DNA of 64,000 bases. Source: Advenella sp. S44 (lineage in GTDB: Bacteria; Pseudomonadota; Gammaproteobacteria; Burkholderiales; Burkholderiaceae_B). The first letter of the stretch is position 1. Every line of letters begins with the position of its first letter. The notes beneath the pieces are model-generated. The model searched no databases. It had not been told where the DNA came from and worked only from the letters and a program-made list of their open reading frames with translations. Shown here piece by piece: positions 8,254-19,163 of this stretch. The stretch lies in NCBI RefSeq assembly GCF_002810445.1, contig NZ_NEXS01000006.1, positions 1 to 64,000 of the forward strand. The letters are read 5' to 3'. A program made the position numbers and the translations under genes.

Positions 8254-8474
8254 CCACAAGTAATATCCGCACTCTGCTCGCTCGCGTTAAACGATTGGAA
8301 CATATTGCGAATCCGGTTTCGGAGTCCATGTATATGGAAACTGCCCACAGTTTTGACGAAGCAATTGCAAACGGCAGTATGTGCGCAACAGATGGCCCTA
8401 TTATCCGCGACTGTGTTCTTATGTGGTTACGGGACCCTGCCAAGTACGGCTTGATAGGAAGACGATTCAGTTAA
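8250..8474 (+). CDS. small hypothetical protein (74 aa)
   Basis: A 74-residue protein (MTTSNIRTLLARVKRLEHIA...) starting inside the previous stop codon. No known domain; the first 20 residues could form a basic helix. Last member of the coupled chain 7203-8474. Confidence 0.55.
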   Translation: MTTSNIRTLLARVKRLEHIANPVSESMYMETAHSFDEAIANGSMCATDGPIIRDCVLMWLRDPAKYGLIGRRFS

Positions 8475-8736
8475 AGGCACCAACGGCACCGACGGCCGCC
8501 AACGTGGTCAAGCACACCGACCCACGCTAAATATATCGGATGCTGCTAGGGCAAGGAGCCACAGTTTTTACTCTCCTTTCTTTGTGACCTAGCCTTCAAC
8601 GCCCCGCAATTTCCATTCCGGGGCGTTGTCGTATGTACGGCTGCGGGACGATAGCGGGCGACACAGGCGGCGATCACCACACACTCAGTACCTGCACATA
8701 AGCAGCGCCGTACAGCAGCATATGTGCAAGGTGTTA
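8475..8736. terminator. spacer with strong inverted repeat
   Basis: Non-coding. CAACGCCCCG (8597-8606) and CGGGGCGTTG (8619-8628) form a perfect 10-bp stem with a 12-base loop. It has no T-run after it, but it lies between two convergent transcription units (the phage-like genes and the cargo genes), where a bidirectional terminator is expected. A short frame at 8626-8826 overlaps the end of the minus-strand gene and is rejected. Confidence 0.45.
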
Positions 8737-9405
8737 TTAAACTTTAATGGGGCCGAACATGCCTGTGTAAATAAGAGCATTCCAAACCTTTTTTATAGCC
8801 TGCCCAGTTTCTTGGTTCACAAATAGTGATGAACGGCTGCCATGAGGGTTACCTAAAAAATAACTACGCATGGTCTCCCACGTCTCCGCAACCTCAGACC
8901 AGCGCCAACACGGTAACTCTTGCTCTAAGATCAATGGCATCGCTATAGACAGAGGAATCATTCTATCCATCGGAAGGGGCTTTTCCCAATTACAAGTGAC
9001 AAGTATTGGAGTTGCGGTAGGATTATAAAATTGAACATCCAATTTTTCCGCCGTAATTGAAGCAACATGGTGCCGGTGCAAGTCATTTACCGAATCAATA
9101 ACTTCCTGACCATCCCCATAGGGACATGTAATAAATCCATTAACAAAATATCGTGTGTGGTCTAGACCTTTATAGCCGCATCGGTCGCTAGGTAACGTCT
9201 GCGGGGAGTGAGCATTATGATTTCTAACTAAAGGATGCCACGTTGGGTAGCTATCTATAACAGGCCCGCATCTATCAACAATGTCTGCAAATGCGTCTTT
9301 GCTGCGCTGTCTTTCAGCCTCGCTCGCATCCCGCGCTCGCGGAATTAAATAATTCTCTGCTTCATGATAATTTGCTTGCGCAGCTTCGTCTGCTCTAAAT
9401 GCCAT
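8737..9405 (-). CDS. hypothetical cargo protein (222 aa)
   Basis: A 222-residue protein beginning MAFRADEAAQANYHEAENYL. I chose the ATG at 9405 because GAGG lies six bases before it; the frame can be extended to a TTG at 9423. It is rich in aromatic residues, histidine and tryptophan (PTWHPLVRNHNAH, DLHRHHVAS, ETWETMRSYF), has no membrane segment, and I do not recognise it. It lies downstream of the nuclease-like gene on the same strand, 225 bases away, at the tRNA end of the element where cargo is usual. It may be a partner of the nuclease or an independent passenger. Confidence 0.6.
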   Translation of the reverse strand: MAFRADEAAQANYHEAENYLIPRARDASEAERQRSKDAFADIVDRCGPVIDSYPTWHPLVRNHNAHSPQTLPSDRCGYKGLDHTRYFVNGFITCPYGDGQEVIDSVNDLHRHHVASITAEKLDVQFYNPTATPILVTCNWEKPLPMDRMIPLSIAMPLILEQELPCWRWSEVAETWETMRSYFLGNPHGSRSSLFVNQETGQAIKKVWNALIYTGMFGPIKV

Positions 9406-9629
9406 GATTTGCCTCATTTCCAATAAAGTAAAATCATGATATCACAATATTACGCACAATAAATACATTTCATGCGTAATCATATAGTTTAATGTGAAAA
9501 CAGGAATATAAATTCAGGTGTCGATGAACGGGTAACATCAAATTAGTTCGTCTTAAATGCTAACCACATGAATTCAAGGGAATTACTATTTCCAACATTA
9601 AATATGTACTTGATATGTAAGCAAAGCGT
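9406..9629. promoter_or_regulatory. AT-rich spacer between cargo genes
   Basis: About 220 AT-rich bases. It is long enough for a separate promoter for the downstream 222-aa gene. No gene seen. Confidence 0.35.
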
Positions 9630-10616
9630 TCAGAACGGTATATCTTCGTCAAAGCTGAATGCGTCCTTCACCGGAGGTAATGCACCGTTCGGTAAGGGTA
9701 AATTAGTCACAATAAAAAGATTAAGTATGTCGTCACGATCCATGAACATGATCTGTGATCGTTTAGTCGCATCGAGGTGATTTCCCAACCAATTCCTTGC
9801 CTGTTTTGTTATCTCACCTCCAGCAACGATAAATGCGTGATCAACCAATACGCGACGGTTAAATTCGGGGTCGAATATTTCATGTCCCAACATCATAGTA
9901 ACTTGGTTCAAAATCTCACCAATATTCCTAGACCCTTCTTTACCCATGCCCGCAGAATCAAGTTTCCCCTTCTTGGCTTGAATACCAAAATACAAGACAT
10001 GTAGAGTTGGTAGCGTATATTTCATCCATATATCTTTACCATATTCTAAGGCTTTGTCCTTGTGACCAGCAGCAGTAATCCGGTGAAAACCCAGTTGCCG
10101 AAATAGCGGCAGCAATATTTCTTCAATTAGTTCGTCTTCTGAACACTTTTCAAGATACACAATTAGTTGATCACGGCGAGTCGACTCTGCCGGTGTCAAC
10201 GGGCGATGTGGGTTAGCAGGCTGAGCAATAGTGTTCGTAGCGATGTGACGTAGCTGCCCTACTCCGTGATTATCATAAAAGGCCTCCCAACCTTCACGAG
10301 CAAGGACAATATTAATTGCTGAAAGAGCAGCACTTCTGTCTGGATCGCCATCTTGAGCCTCCCCTTTATCCAGAACCGAGCGTATTATTCGCACGAATGC
10401 ATCGGGAGGACTTGAAGGCCCCGTATGGGGCATCGCCAACACCTCCTCCAACCTCTCTGCTACCCATATTCGCCGAGTGGAGCCATCATGAACAAACTCA
10501 AGATCGCAATCCTGAAAAAACTCGGTAATATAGGTGCTCGAACGATAGTGAAAGTGGTCCGCATCGCCACATATAATGTTCGCCAATTCTCGAAGGTTCC
10601 TACTTTTCCATTTCAT
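9630..10616 (-). CDS. AbiJ-N-like / PD-(D/E)XK nuclease fusion, candidate defence protein
   Basis: A 328-residue protein in two parts. Residues 1-125 (RNLRELANIICGDADHFHYR, FFQDCDLEFVHDGSTRRIW) resemble the AbiJ N-terminal domains that sit ahead of varied effectors in abortive-infection proteins. Residues 160-310 look like an Mrr/restriction-type nuclease: a helix ELIEEILLPLFRQLGF, then D195 in YGKDI and Q213-A-K215 in YFGIQAKKGK, the D-(E/Q)-x-K signature of PD-(D/E)XK enzymes. The fold assignment is by eye. It lies at the tRNA-proximal end of an integrated element, a typical place for anti-phage cargo. It carries no methyltransferase partner, so it is more likely an abortive or modification-dependent nuclease than a classical restriction enzyme. 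The start codon is clear but its ribosome binding site is weak. Confidence 0.65.
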   Translation of the reverse strand: MKWKSRNLRELANIICGDADHFHYRSSTYITEFFQDCDLEFVHDGSTRRIWVAERLEEVLAMPHTGPSSPPDAFVRIIRSVLDKGEAQDGDPDRSAALSAINIVLAREGWEAFYDNHGVGQLRHIATNTIAQPANPHRPLTPAESTRRDQLIVYLEKCSEDELIEEILLPLFRQLGFHRITAAGHKDKALEYGKDIWMKYTLPTLHVLYFGIQAKKGKLDSAGMGKEGSRNIGEILNQVTMMLGHEIFDPEFNRRVLVDHAFIVAGGEITKQARNWLGNHLDATKRSQIMFMDRDDILNLFIVTNLPLPNGALPPVKDAFSFDEDIPF

Positions 10617-10868
10617 AGCCGCGAGCCCGCTCTAAACACGAATAGCTCTATTGTGACATCTGTTTGCTAACGAAACTAGATATTACTGTCAATAAGTATG
10701 CATCCCCGATTTTTATATGCATCGAGCATAACGGTCGTGGCATAAATACACAGGTTTAAACCCTAGCGACAGCAACAAAACGGCTTACATAGTGCTTACT
10801 TACAGGCTAGGCAAAGAAAAAGCCGCTTATGTGAGCGGCTTTAACATACTGATAAATAAGGTATTTTT
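10617..10868. terminator. element right end with tRNA terminator
   Basis: Non-coding stretch between the nuclease gene and the tRNA. AGCCGCT (10821-10827) and AGCGGCT (10834-10840) form a hairpin that, on the minus strand, is followed by a T-rich tract (AAAGAAAA at 10813-10820). It ends tRNA transcription. The promoter of the nuclease gene should be near 10620-10720. Confidence 0.65.
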
Positions 10869-10914
10869 TGGTCCCCCCGGCTGGACTCGAACCAGCGACC
10901 AAAGGATTATGAGT
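10868..10914 (-). repeat. attachment-site direct repeat (tRNA side)
   Basis: Matches 1991-2037 in 45 of 47 bases and covers the tRNA from the anticodon loop to its CCA end. Together the two copies bound an 8.9-kb element. Confidence 0.9.
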
Positions 10915-10945
10915 CCTCTGCTCTAACCAACTGAGCTACAGGGGG
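10869..10945 (-). tRNA. tRNA with CAT anticodon (Met or lysidine-type Ile2)
   Basis: The minus strand folds as a full tRNA: acceptor CCCCCTG with CGGGGGG, D-arm GCTC/GAGC, anticodon arm GAGGA-CTCATAA-TCCTT with anticodon CAT at 10909-10911, T-arm GCTGG-TTCGAGT-CCAGC, discriminator A and an encoded CCA. A CAT anticodon means elongator methionine or, if C34 is changed to lysidine, isoleucine for AUA. The T-arm and variable loop resemble Ile2 tRNAs, but I cannot decide between them. It lies downstream of rpoD and is the integration target of the element to its left, whose insertion rebuilt its 3' half. Confidence 0.93.
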
Positions 10946-10956
10946 TATCCATTATT

Positions 10957-11008
10957 TTGGCCGCCTGTCAGACTACCTTGTGTAAAAACACCTGACATAT
11001 GCGGCCAA
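10957..11008 (-). terminator. rpoD terminator
   Basis: TTGGCCGC (10957-10964) pairs with GCGGCCAA (11001-11008), and the flanking CTGTCAG and CTGACA extend the stem. On the minus strand it is followed by AATAAT. It separates rpoD from the tRNA. Confidence 0.65.
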
Positions 11009-11101
11009 TTTTCTGGCAGTTTCCTGCCCACCACTCCTTAAACCGAAACCCGCACAAACCAAATCGTTTCAACGACCCGACCGTGCGGCCTTCCAATTTA
11101 A

Positions 11102-13603
11102 TTACTGGTTTTCAAGAAAGCTTTTAAGTTTATCAGCTCTGCTTGGATGACGCAACTTACGCAGGGCCTTGGCTTCTATCTGACGGATCCGCTCGCGGGT
11201 CACGTCAAACTGTTTACCCACCTCTTCCAGCGTCTGGTCTGAGCTGATACCAATGCCAAAACGCATGCGCAGCACTTTGGCTTCGCGTGGCGTCAGGGAA
11301 TCCAGCACTTCCTTGAAGGCATCGCGCATGGAACCATACAACGCGTTGTCTGATGGTGCCAGTGTGGCATTGTCTTCAATGAAGTCGCCCAGATGCGAAT
11401 CATCGTCGTCACCAATCGGCGTTTCCATGGAAATGGGCTCTTTGGCGATTTTGAGGATTTTGCGGATCTTCTCTTCGGGCATATCCATTTTCTGCGCCAA
11501 AGTTGCCGGATCCGGCTCTGTACCCGTTTCCTGCAGGATCTGACGGTTGATACGGTTCATCTTGTTGATGGTTTCAATCATATGAACCGGGATACGGATC
11601 GTGCGCGCCTGGTCAGCGATCGAACGCGTAATGGCCTGGCGAATCCACCATGTGGCATAGGTCGAGAATTTGTAGCCGCGACGGTATTCGAACTTGTCTA
11701 CCGCTTTCATCAAGCCGATATTGCCTTCCTGGATCAGATCCAGAAATTGCAAGCCGCGGTTGGTGTATTTCTTCGCAATGGAAATTACCAGACGCAGGTT
11801 GGCCTCGATCATTTCACGCTTGGCTTTCTTGGCCTTGGCTTCACCAGTAACCATGCGCTTGTTCACGTCTTTCAGATCTTTGAGAGGCAGAACAACGGTA
11901 TTTTCCAGGTCGATCAGTTTTTGCTGAATTTCATGGATATCAGGAATGGAGCGCTCAAGCGTCTCTGCGTAGGCAGCGTTCTTGTTAACTTCTTCCTGCA
12001 CCCAGTTCAAGTTGGTTTCCTGGCCGGGAAAGACTTTGATGAAGTAAGAGCGTGGCATGCCGACGCGGTCAACGCAGGTGTGCAGGATGGCGCGCTCAAG
12101 CTGACGCACTTCCTCTACCTGGGTGCGCAACGTATCTGCCAGACGCTCAACCATTTTAGCGGTAAAGCGCACGCCCATGAGTTCTTCAAGGATAGCTTCC
12201 TGGGCACGAATATAGTCAGGCGTGCGATAGCCACCTTGCTCGTAGACGCTGCGCATTTTACCGAACCATTTTTCAACGGAATCGAATTTTTGCAGCGCCT
12301 GCTGACGCAGCGTTTCGAGTTGCTTGCTGCTCATGCCGCCGGCTGGACCGTCGTCGCCCTCTTCGTCTTCCTGTACGCCAGAGCCGGCATATTCCTCGCC
12401 GTCTTCAGTGACCAGGCCATCGACGATTTCGTCAATTTGCGCCTGGCCATCACGCACGCGCTGGATGTGATTCAGGATTTCCTGGATTGTCGTGGGGCAC
12501 GCAGCAATGGCCATGACCATATGCTTGAGGCCTTCTTCGATGCGTTTGGCAATCTCGATCTCGCCTTCGCGGGTCAGCAGTTCAACCGTGCCCATCTCGC
12601 GCATATACATGCGGACAGGGTCGGTGGTGCGGCCAAAGTCGGAATCTACCGTGGTAAGCGCCGCTTCGGCTTCGTCTTCTACGTCATCATCCGATGAGGC
12701 AACAGGCGCGTTGTCGCTGAGCAGCAAGGCTTCTGCGTCGGGCGCCTGGTCGTAGACAGAAATGCCCATGTCGCTGAAGGTGCTGATGATGCCGTCAATG
12801 GCCTCTGCATCTACCAGGTCGTCGGGAAGATGGTCATTGATCTCGCCGTAGGTGAGATAACCTCGCTCTTTACCGAGCTTGATAAGCAATTTGAGACGGT
12901 TGCGGCGGGCTTCCTGTTCTTCAGGCGAGACGGGGCCGCGGCTTGATACCTCTTTGGCATCTTTCGCACCCCGTTTGCCACGTTTGGCAGGTTTGAAATC
13001 GGGCACCTCTTCCACTTCGCCATCTTCAGCCTCAAGGAATTCGTCGTCTTCGTCGTTGTTTTTGTTTTTCGACGGACGCCCTGGCTTGCGGCCTGTGCCA
13101 ACCTTAGGCTTGCGTTTACCGGCTTTTTCCCGATTCTGATCGGTATCTTCCAGATCCAGGTCTTTATCGTCAAGATCAGCTTTTGCCTTTGCTGCCTTGG
13201 AGGCAGCCGCTTTGGCGGGGACCTTTTTGACAGCAGGACGCGCCGAGGTTGTTTTGGCAACCGCTTGCGCAGCAGCCTTGGTCGCTTTAACGGGCTTGGC
13301 TTCTGCCTGCGCGACGGTCGCAGTTTTGCTGGCCGGCACTTTTGTTCCGGGTTTGGCCGAAGGCGCTGACTTGGTTACTTTTGCAGCAGTATCTTTCACA
13401 TTCATTTCCGGTTTGGCGGCCTTACTGACTTTGCCTGTGGCCGCCGTTTTTTTCACTGAAGGACTTGCCTTGCTCTCTGCTGGCGCCGTTTTGCCTTTTT
13501 TCAGGGCAGAAGTTGCTGGCGCCGTGGTTTTCGAAGAAGACTTTGCGGTCATTTTCTTAACTGCTGTCTTGGGAGAAGTTGGTTTACTACTGGATTTGGT
13601 CAT
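11102..13603 (-). CDS. rpoD: RNA polymerase primary sigma factor (sigma-70)
   Basis: A full-length 833-residue housekeeping sigma factor. The first 210 residues are a long lysine/alanine/serine/proline-rich extension, as in Bordetella relatives, followed by region 1.1 and an acidic insert, then regions 2-4. Region 2 is shown by [20 protein letters not shown] and region 4.2 by [21 protein letters not shown] start at 13603 ([17 protein letters not shown]); the 18 codons before it read like 5' leader. It is the last gene of the rpsU-dnaG-rpoD macromolecular synthesis block and ends at a strong hairpin. Confidence 0.98.
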   Translation of the reverse strand: MTKSSSKPTSPKTAVKKMTAKSSSKTTAPATSALKKGKTAPAESKASPSVKKTAATGKVSKAAKPEMNVKDTAAKVTKSAPSAKPGTKVPASKTATVAQAEAKPVKATKAAAQAVAKTTSARPAVKKVPAKAAASKAAKAKADLDDKDLDLEDTDQNREKAGKRKPKVGTGRKPGRPSKNKNNDEDDEFLEAEDGEVEEVPDFKPAKRGKRGAKDAKEVSSRGPVSPEEQEARRNRLKLLIKLGKERGYLTYGEINDHLPDDLVDAEAIDGIISTFSDMGISVYDQAPDAEALLLSDNAPVASSDDDVEDEAEAALTTVDSDFGRTTDPVRMYMREMGTVELLTREGEIEIAKRIEEGLKHMVMAIAACPTTIQEILNHIQRVRDGQAQIDEIVDGLVTEDGEEYAGSGVQEDEEGDDGPAGGMSSKQLETLRQQALQKFDSVEKWFGKMRSVYEQGGYRTPDYIRAQEAILEELMGVRFTAKMVERLADTLRTQVEEVRQLERAILHTCVDRVGMPRSYFIKVFPGQETNLNWVQEEVNKNAAYAETLERSIPDIHEIQQKLIDLENTVVLPLKDLKDVNKRMVTGEAKAKKAKREMIEANLRLVISIAKKYTNRGLQFLDLIQEGNIGLMKAVDKFEYRRGYKFSTYATWWIRQAITRSIADQARTIRIPVHMIETINKMNRINRQILQETGTEPDPATLAQKMDMPEEKIRKILKIAKEPISMETPIGDDDDSHLGDFIEDNATLAPSDNALYGSMRDAFKEVLDSLTPREAKVLRMRFGIGISSDQTLEEVGKQFDVTRERIRQIEAKALRKLRHPSRADKLKSFLENQ

Positions 13604-13754
13604 AGTCAGTTCCGGCAATCTCAGATCAACACAAACAAAAACAACGAAACCACGCACTGCTTTACCGCTTGTTATTTTTTATTTAAGCAGCATAAGGAGG
13701 CGCATATTAAGAGACGAGCAAACTTTACATTATACACGAGTATTTTTACAACCC

Positions 13755-15647
13755 TTATTTTAACAGCCTGATACGGGCATTGATTGCCATGTATCGTTCG
13801 CGATCCGATGCTGTTTTCAAGCCACCTGCCACAAGATTTTCTTTATCCTGATTCAGGCGCTCGAACTCAATTTTGCGCAGTGCATCATTCCACTCTGCGG
13901 CGGGATCGGGTAAGGCTTCTTCATCAAAAGCGTCGATTGTCAGACCAGTCAGCATGTTGGCTATTTCGGAGCCCGGTTCGGCGCGTTGTATAAGCGCCGC
14001 AAGATGTGTTGCCTGGGTGGTCTGCGCAAAGGCTATAAATTCCCTTACATAAGCAAACTGGGGGCTAAACCCCAAAACTTCAAGCTGTTGGTCCGTAATT
14101 TTATGGACCAGCTCCAAATGCGAGGCCAGCAATTTGATAAGCCTGCGGGCCAAAGGCGTTACTTGGCGCGTCCCGCGACGACTGCCTGAGCGCCCGAAAC
14201 GGGCCGCTGGCCTGGTGTTGGCCGATGCTGGCGCCGCATCAAACGGGGAGCCAAAAGGAGAACCAAAGGGCGAGCCGTCTTGCGCCGCATCCTGGCTTTT
14301 GGGCAGTGCGTCCGGAAGAGACTTTTGCCAGTCCTGGCGTTTCTGCGCCGCTTCTTCAAAGCGCGCCAGATCGGTCAACAGTTCAGCAGAGGTCAGCGAC
14401 ACCAGCTTGGCAAAATCGTTTTCAATTTGCGTGCGAATTCCTGAAGCCGGTATTGCCGATATAAGTGGCCTGGCCTCGTGCAGGCAGGCTGCCCTGCCCT
14501 CGGCCTCGCTCAGGTTGTGGCGGGAAGCCAGCTCTTCAAGCAGGAATGTGGACAACACGCGCGACTGGGCAAGTTCCTTGCGGAACGCTTCGGGGCCCAC
14601 ATCACGCACAAAGGAGTCGGGATCGTGGTCATTCGGCAGAAACAGGAACCGCAAGGACACATCATCGCGCAGAAATGGCAAGCAGACATTCAGGGCTTTC
14701 CAGGCCGCGCGACGACCGGCACCGTCGCCATCAAAGCTGAAAACGATGCGATCGCTGGCGCGCAGCAATTTCTGGATATGCGTTGGGGTGGTCGCGGTAC
14801 CCAGGGTCGCGACGGCAAAGCCGATGCCTTGTTGCGCCAGTCCCACCACGTCCATGTAGCCTTCAACAACCAGCACGCAGCCTTCCTGCCGGATGCCCTG
14901 GCGGTTTTCCCAAAGCCCGTAAAGCTCCTGACCTTTGTTAAACAGCGGTGTCTCGGGCGAATTGAGGTACTTGGGTTCACCCTTGCCGATGATTCGGCCT
15001 CCAAAACCGATCAGATTCCCTTTCGCATTGAAGATGGGAAACATGACTCGTTCACGGAAGCGATCATAGCGGCGACCATCATCGGATTCGATAACCAGGC
15101 CCGCCTCGGTCAACAAGGGATCATCGTAATTATCGAAGACCTGTTTGAGTCCGCTGCGGTCATGACCCGACCATCCCAAGCCGAACAGCTTGGCTGTTTT
15201 GCCGGTAATGCCCCGTTGTTTAAGGTAAGCAATGGCCTCCTGACTTTCGCGCAGCAGCGTGAGATAACGCGCCTGCGCTTTTTCAAGAACCTGTTGATGA
15301 CGATTGACTTGTGCCTTTTGTTCGCGTGCGCGCACCTGTTGCTGAGGGCTGCGCTGCTCTTCGGGCACGACCATGCCTACATTGGCCGCAAGGGAGCGCA
15401 CCGCTTCGGGGAACGAAGCCCCGGTGTGTTCCATGAGGAATGTGATGGCGGTACCGTGCGCGCCGCAACCGAAACAGTGATAGAACTGTTTGGTGGGACT
15501 AACGGTAAAGGAAGGCGATTTTTCGTTGTGAAAGGGGCAAAGGCCGAGTAAATTCGCTCCGCCCTTTCTAAGTTGAACGTACTTGCCAACGACGTCGACG
15601 ACATCGACCCGTGCCAGCAAGTCCTGAACAAAGCTGTCAGGAATCAA
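13755..15647 (-). CDS. dnaG: DNA primase
   Basis: A 630-residue primase that makes RNA primers at the fork. The N-terminal zinc-binding domain shows C37, H40, C58 and C61 (CPFHNEKSPSF, FYHCFGCG). The catalytic Toprim core follows (VLVVEGYMDVV, FSFDGDGAGRRAA), and a divergent helicase-binding domain covers about residues 490-630. A proline/serine-rich linker with GSPFGSPFGSPF lies near residue 450. The start is a TTG nine bases after the rpsU stop with no strong Shine-Dalgarno, which suggests translational coupling to rpsU. Confidence 0.97.
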   Translation of the reverse strand: MIPDSFVQDLLARVDVVDVVGKYVQLRKGGANLLGLCPFHNEKSPSFTVSPTKQFYHCFGCGAHGTAITFLMEHTGASFPEAVRSLAANVGMVVPEEQRSPQQQVRAREQKAQVNRHQQVLEKAQARYLTLLRESQEAIAYLKQRGITGKTAKLFGLGWSGHDRSGLKQVFDNYDDPLLTEAGLVIESDDGRRYDRFRERVMFPIFNAKGNLIGFGGRIIGKGEPKYLNSPETPLFNKGQELYGLWENRQGIRQEGCVLVVEGYMDVVGLAQQGIGFAVATLGTATTPTHIQKLLRASDRIVFSFDGDGAGRRAAWKALNVCLPFLRDDVSLRFLFLPNDHDPDSFVRDVGPEAFRKELAQSRVLSTFLLEELASRHNLSEAEGRAACLHEARPLISAIPASGIRTQIENDFAKLVSLTSAELLTDLARFEEAAQKRQDWQKSLPDALPKSQDAAQDGSPFGSPFGSPFDAAPASANTRPAARFGRSGSRRGTRQVTPLARRLIKLLASHLELVHKITDQQLEVLGFSPQFAYVREFIAFAQTTQATHLAALIQRAEPGSEIANMLTGLTIDAFDEEALPDPAAEWNDALRKIEFERLNQDKENLVAGGLKTASDRERYMAINARIRLLK

Positions 15648-15656
15648 CTTGGCACA

Positions 15657-15869
15657 TTAATACATGCGTGGAGGCAACTGCTGGCTACGGATACGTTTGT
15701 AGTGACGTTTAACCGCGGCAGCGTGCTTGCGTTTGCGCTCTGCTGTTGGTTTTTCGTAGAATTCGCGTGAGCGCAGTTCTGTCAGCAGACCGGTTTTTTC
15801 AATAGTGCGCTTGAAGCGGCGAAGTGCGGCTTCAAATGGCTCGTTTTCTTTTAAGCGTACGTTAGGCAT
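15657..15869 (-). CDS. rpsU: 30S ribosomal protein S21
   Basis: A 70-residue basic protein with the S21 sequence ([20 protein letters not shown], then KKHYKRIRS-like tail). First gene of the macromolecular synthesis operon, ahead of dnaG and rpoD. A promoter candidate lies upstream: TAGAAT as -10 near 15922-15927 and TACACA 17 bases before it, inside the end of the preceding gene. Confidence 0.98.
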   Translation of the reverse strand: MPNVRLKENEPFEAALRRFKRTIEKTGLLTELRSREFYEKPTAERKRKHAAAVKRHYKRIRSQQLPPRMY

Positions 15870-15938
15870 GAATTGTAGGCGTGTTCTTTAAAATTGGAAG
15901 AAAAAATCTTGAATAATCAGGGATTCTAGCACAAATCC

Positions 15939-16481
15939 TTAGGATTGTGTACCTTTTCTCACCCAGGCTTCCAGCTGATGAGGCCGCAAGCTGTCGTAAT
16001 CTTCAAACGGCTGGTGAATCCAGGGGTTGGTAGGCAGTTTTTCGATATAGTAATCGGGTTCGATCTTGGCGTGGCCTTTCCACCACAAAACGGCTGAACG
16101 CAGCTCTGTGATTGCCGGATATTGCGTCACCAGGTGGTCCTCGACCCGGGCAAAAGTCAGGCCAGTATCGACCATATCGTCTACCAGCAAGACACGGCCA
16201 TCCAGTGTGCCGCGCGTGATCGTAATGAATTTGGCAATATCCAGCTGCCCCTGTACGGTGCCGGCGGCTTCCCGATAGCTGCTTGTGGCAAGAATGCCCA
16301 GCGGCACATCGAATATACGGGAAAGCACATCACCCACCCGCACGCCACCTCGTGCCAGGCACACGATCTTGTCAAATTTCCAGCCCGATTGATGCACGAT
16401 AAGCGCGAGTCGCTCGATCAACCGGTGATATTCATCCCAGCTGATCCACAAATGTTTGTCAGAATTTCCTGGCGCACTCAT
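15939..16481 (-). CDS. purine phosphoribosyltransferase
   Basis: A 180-residue type I phosphoribosyltransferase. The PRPP-binding loop is VLLVDDMVDTGLTFA (about residues 117-131). IVCLARGGVRVGDVLSR is the second conserved loop. WDEYHRLIERLA at the start and the WWKGHAKIEPDYY tail match xanthine-guanine or hypoxanthine salvage enzymes of beta-proteobacteria. It follows purA by 13 bases on the same strand, which supports a purine salvage role. The exact base used cannot be read from the sequence. Confidence 0.88.
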   Translation of the reverse strand: MSAPGNSDKHLWISWDEYHRLIERLALIVHQSGWKFDKIVCLARGGVRVGDVLSRIFDVPLGILATSSYREAAGTVQGQLDIAKFITITRGTLDGRVLLVDDMVDTGLTFARVEDHLVTQYPAITELRSAVLWWKGHAKIEPDYYIEKLPTNPWIHQPFEDYDSLRPHQLEAWVRKGTQS

Positions 16482-16494
16482 ATTGTCTCGTCCT

Positions 16495-17826
<1,332 letters not shown>

Positions 17827-17860
17827 TTATTCCTGCCGAAAAGATATCCGCAGGACCCGA

Positions 17861-19024
17861 TTAGTTGGCGCTTTTCAGCACCCATTGACCGTTATCGCAA
17901 ACCAGCTCACGGTCGAAAACAAATTCATCAATACTTTGCGTGGTGCCCGGAAAAAACTGCACCACAACATTCCCTTCCTGTCGAAGCTGGCGAATTTTTT
18001 CACCCAACGCAGGATCCGAATCCCACGGAGCACACACAGCCCGCGACGGTTCGGCCGGCGCCAGACCGGCAGAGACCTTGCGCAAATCCAGGCTAAAGCC
18101 GGTTGCCGCCCGCGCGCGTCCAAAGGAGGCACCGGCATTATCGTAACGGCCACCGCGAACAATGGCCTCTGGCCAGCCGCGTCCAAAAATGGCAAAACTG
18201 ACGCCAGAATGATAGTCGTAGCCTTTGACATCGGCAAGGTCAACCCCCACCGCGGTGCACTTGAGCGCATCGACCAGCGTGCGCAAAGCTTGCAGCGCGG
18301 CGCGGATGCCCGGCAGATCGGGCAGGACCGATGCGGCCTCGTCCAGCACACCGACGTCGCCATAAAGCGACGGCAGACGGATTAGCGCCGTTGCGATATT
18401 GTCGGGCACACCGGGTGTGGCCTGAACCAGTTGACGCAACCCTGGCACGTCTTTTTCCTTGAGCAGCGACAGCACTTCGCCGGCCTGCGCCTGCAGGCCT
18501 GCCGCCTCGATAAGCGCGCGCGAGACACCCGGATGATTCAGATCCAGGCTGGCATTCTGAATACCGGCCAGAGCAAGACTTTCGAGCGCCAACTCGATAA
18601 CCTGCAAATCTGCTTCATAGCCGGCATGACCATAGATTTCGGCACCAATCTGCAGCAACTCGCGGTCTGCCAGCAAGCCCGAAGGCCGGGCATGCAGCAC
18701 ACTACCACAATAACAAAGCCGGGCCACTCCTTCACGATTGAGCAAATGCGCATCGATGCGCGCAACCTGCGAGGTCATGTCGGCTCGCACCCCCATGGTA
18801 CGGCCAGAGAGCTGATCCACCAGTTTATTGGTTTGCAGCTTCAGATCCTGGCTGTTACCGACGAACAGCGAATCGGTATATTCAACCAGCGGCGGCGCAA
18901 CCAGTTCAAAACCGCAGTTGCGATATAAATCGAGCATTGCGCGGCGCAGTTCTTCGATCCGGCGCGCTTCTGCGGGCAGAATATCGGATAGGTGTTCAGG
19001 AAGGAGCCAGTTGCTTGTCGTCAT
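17861..19024 (-). CDS. hisZ: ATP phosphoribosyltransferase regulatory subunit
   Basis: A 387-residue HisRS-like protein without an anticodon-binding domain. It pairs with short-form HisG to control the first step of histidine synthesis. The start [20 protein letters not shown] and motifs [15 protein letters not shown] and [11 protein letters not shown] are typical of HisZ. The ATG at 19024 replaces a longer frame that would run into the upstream terminator region. The hisZ-purA neighbourhood is conserved in beta-proteobacteria. Confidence 0.95.
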   Translation of the reverse strand: MTTSNWLLPEHLSDILPAEARRIEELRRAMLDLYRNCGFELVAPPLVEYTDSLFVGNSQDLKLQTNKLVDQLSGRTMGVRADMTSQVARIDAHLLNREGVARLCYCGSVLHARPSGLLADRELLQIGAEIYGHAGYEADLQVIELALESLALAGIQNASLDLNHPGVSRALIEAAGLQAQAGEVLSLLKEKDVPGLRQLVQATPGVPDNIATALIRLPSLYGDVGVLDEAASVLPDLPGIRAALQALRTLVDALKCTAVGVDLADVKGYDYHSGVSFAIFGRGWPEAIVRGGRYDNAGASFGRARAATGFSLDLRKVSAGLAPAEPSRAVCAPWDSDPALGEKIRQLRQEGNVVVQFFPGTTQSIDEFVFDRELVCDNGQWVLKSAN

Positions 19025-19042
19025 GTCCGAAAATGGGGAAAC

Positions 19043-19086
19043 CAAATAAAAATGCGACCCGGTTGCGTAAGCAGCCGAATCGCATT
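19043..19086 (-). terminator. terminator after hflC
   Basis: AATGCGA (19051-19057) and TCGCATT (19080-19086) form a stem extended by CGG/CCG pairs. On the minus strand it ends in TTTTTATTT. It lies between hflC and hisZ. Confidence 0.75.
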
Positions 19087-19163
19087 GATAAAGTGACTTA
19101 AAACTTACAGGATATTGTACTCGGTAATTTGCTGTAAGTCCCGCAATTGGTCATTTTGCCGAT

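Noticed and set aside
11393-12697. 434-codon plus-strand frame inside rpoD
   Set aside because: Antisense shadow of a highly conserved sigma factor; the protein reads as reversed-frame low-information sequence.
14478-15551. 357-codon plus-strand frame inside dnaG
   Set aside because: Antisense to the full primase gene, with no ribosome binding site or recognisable domain.
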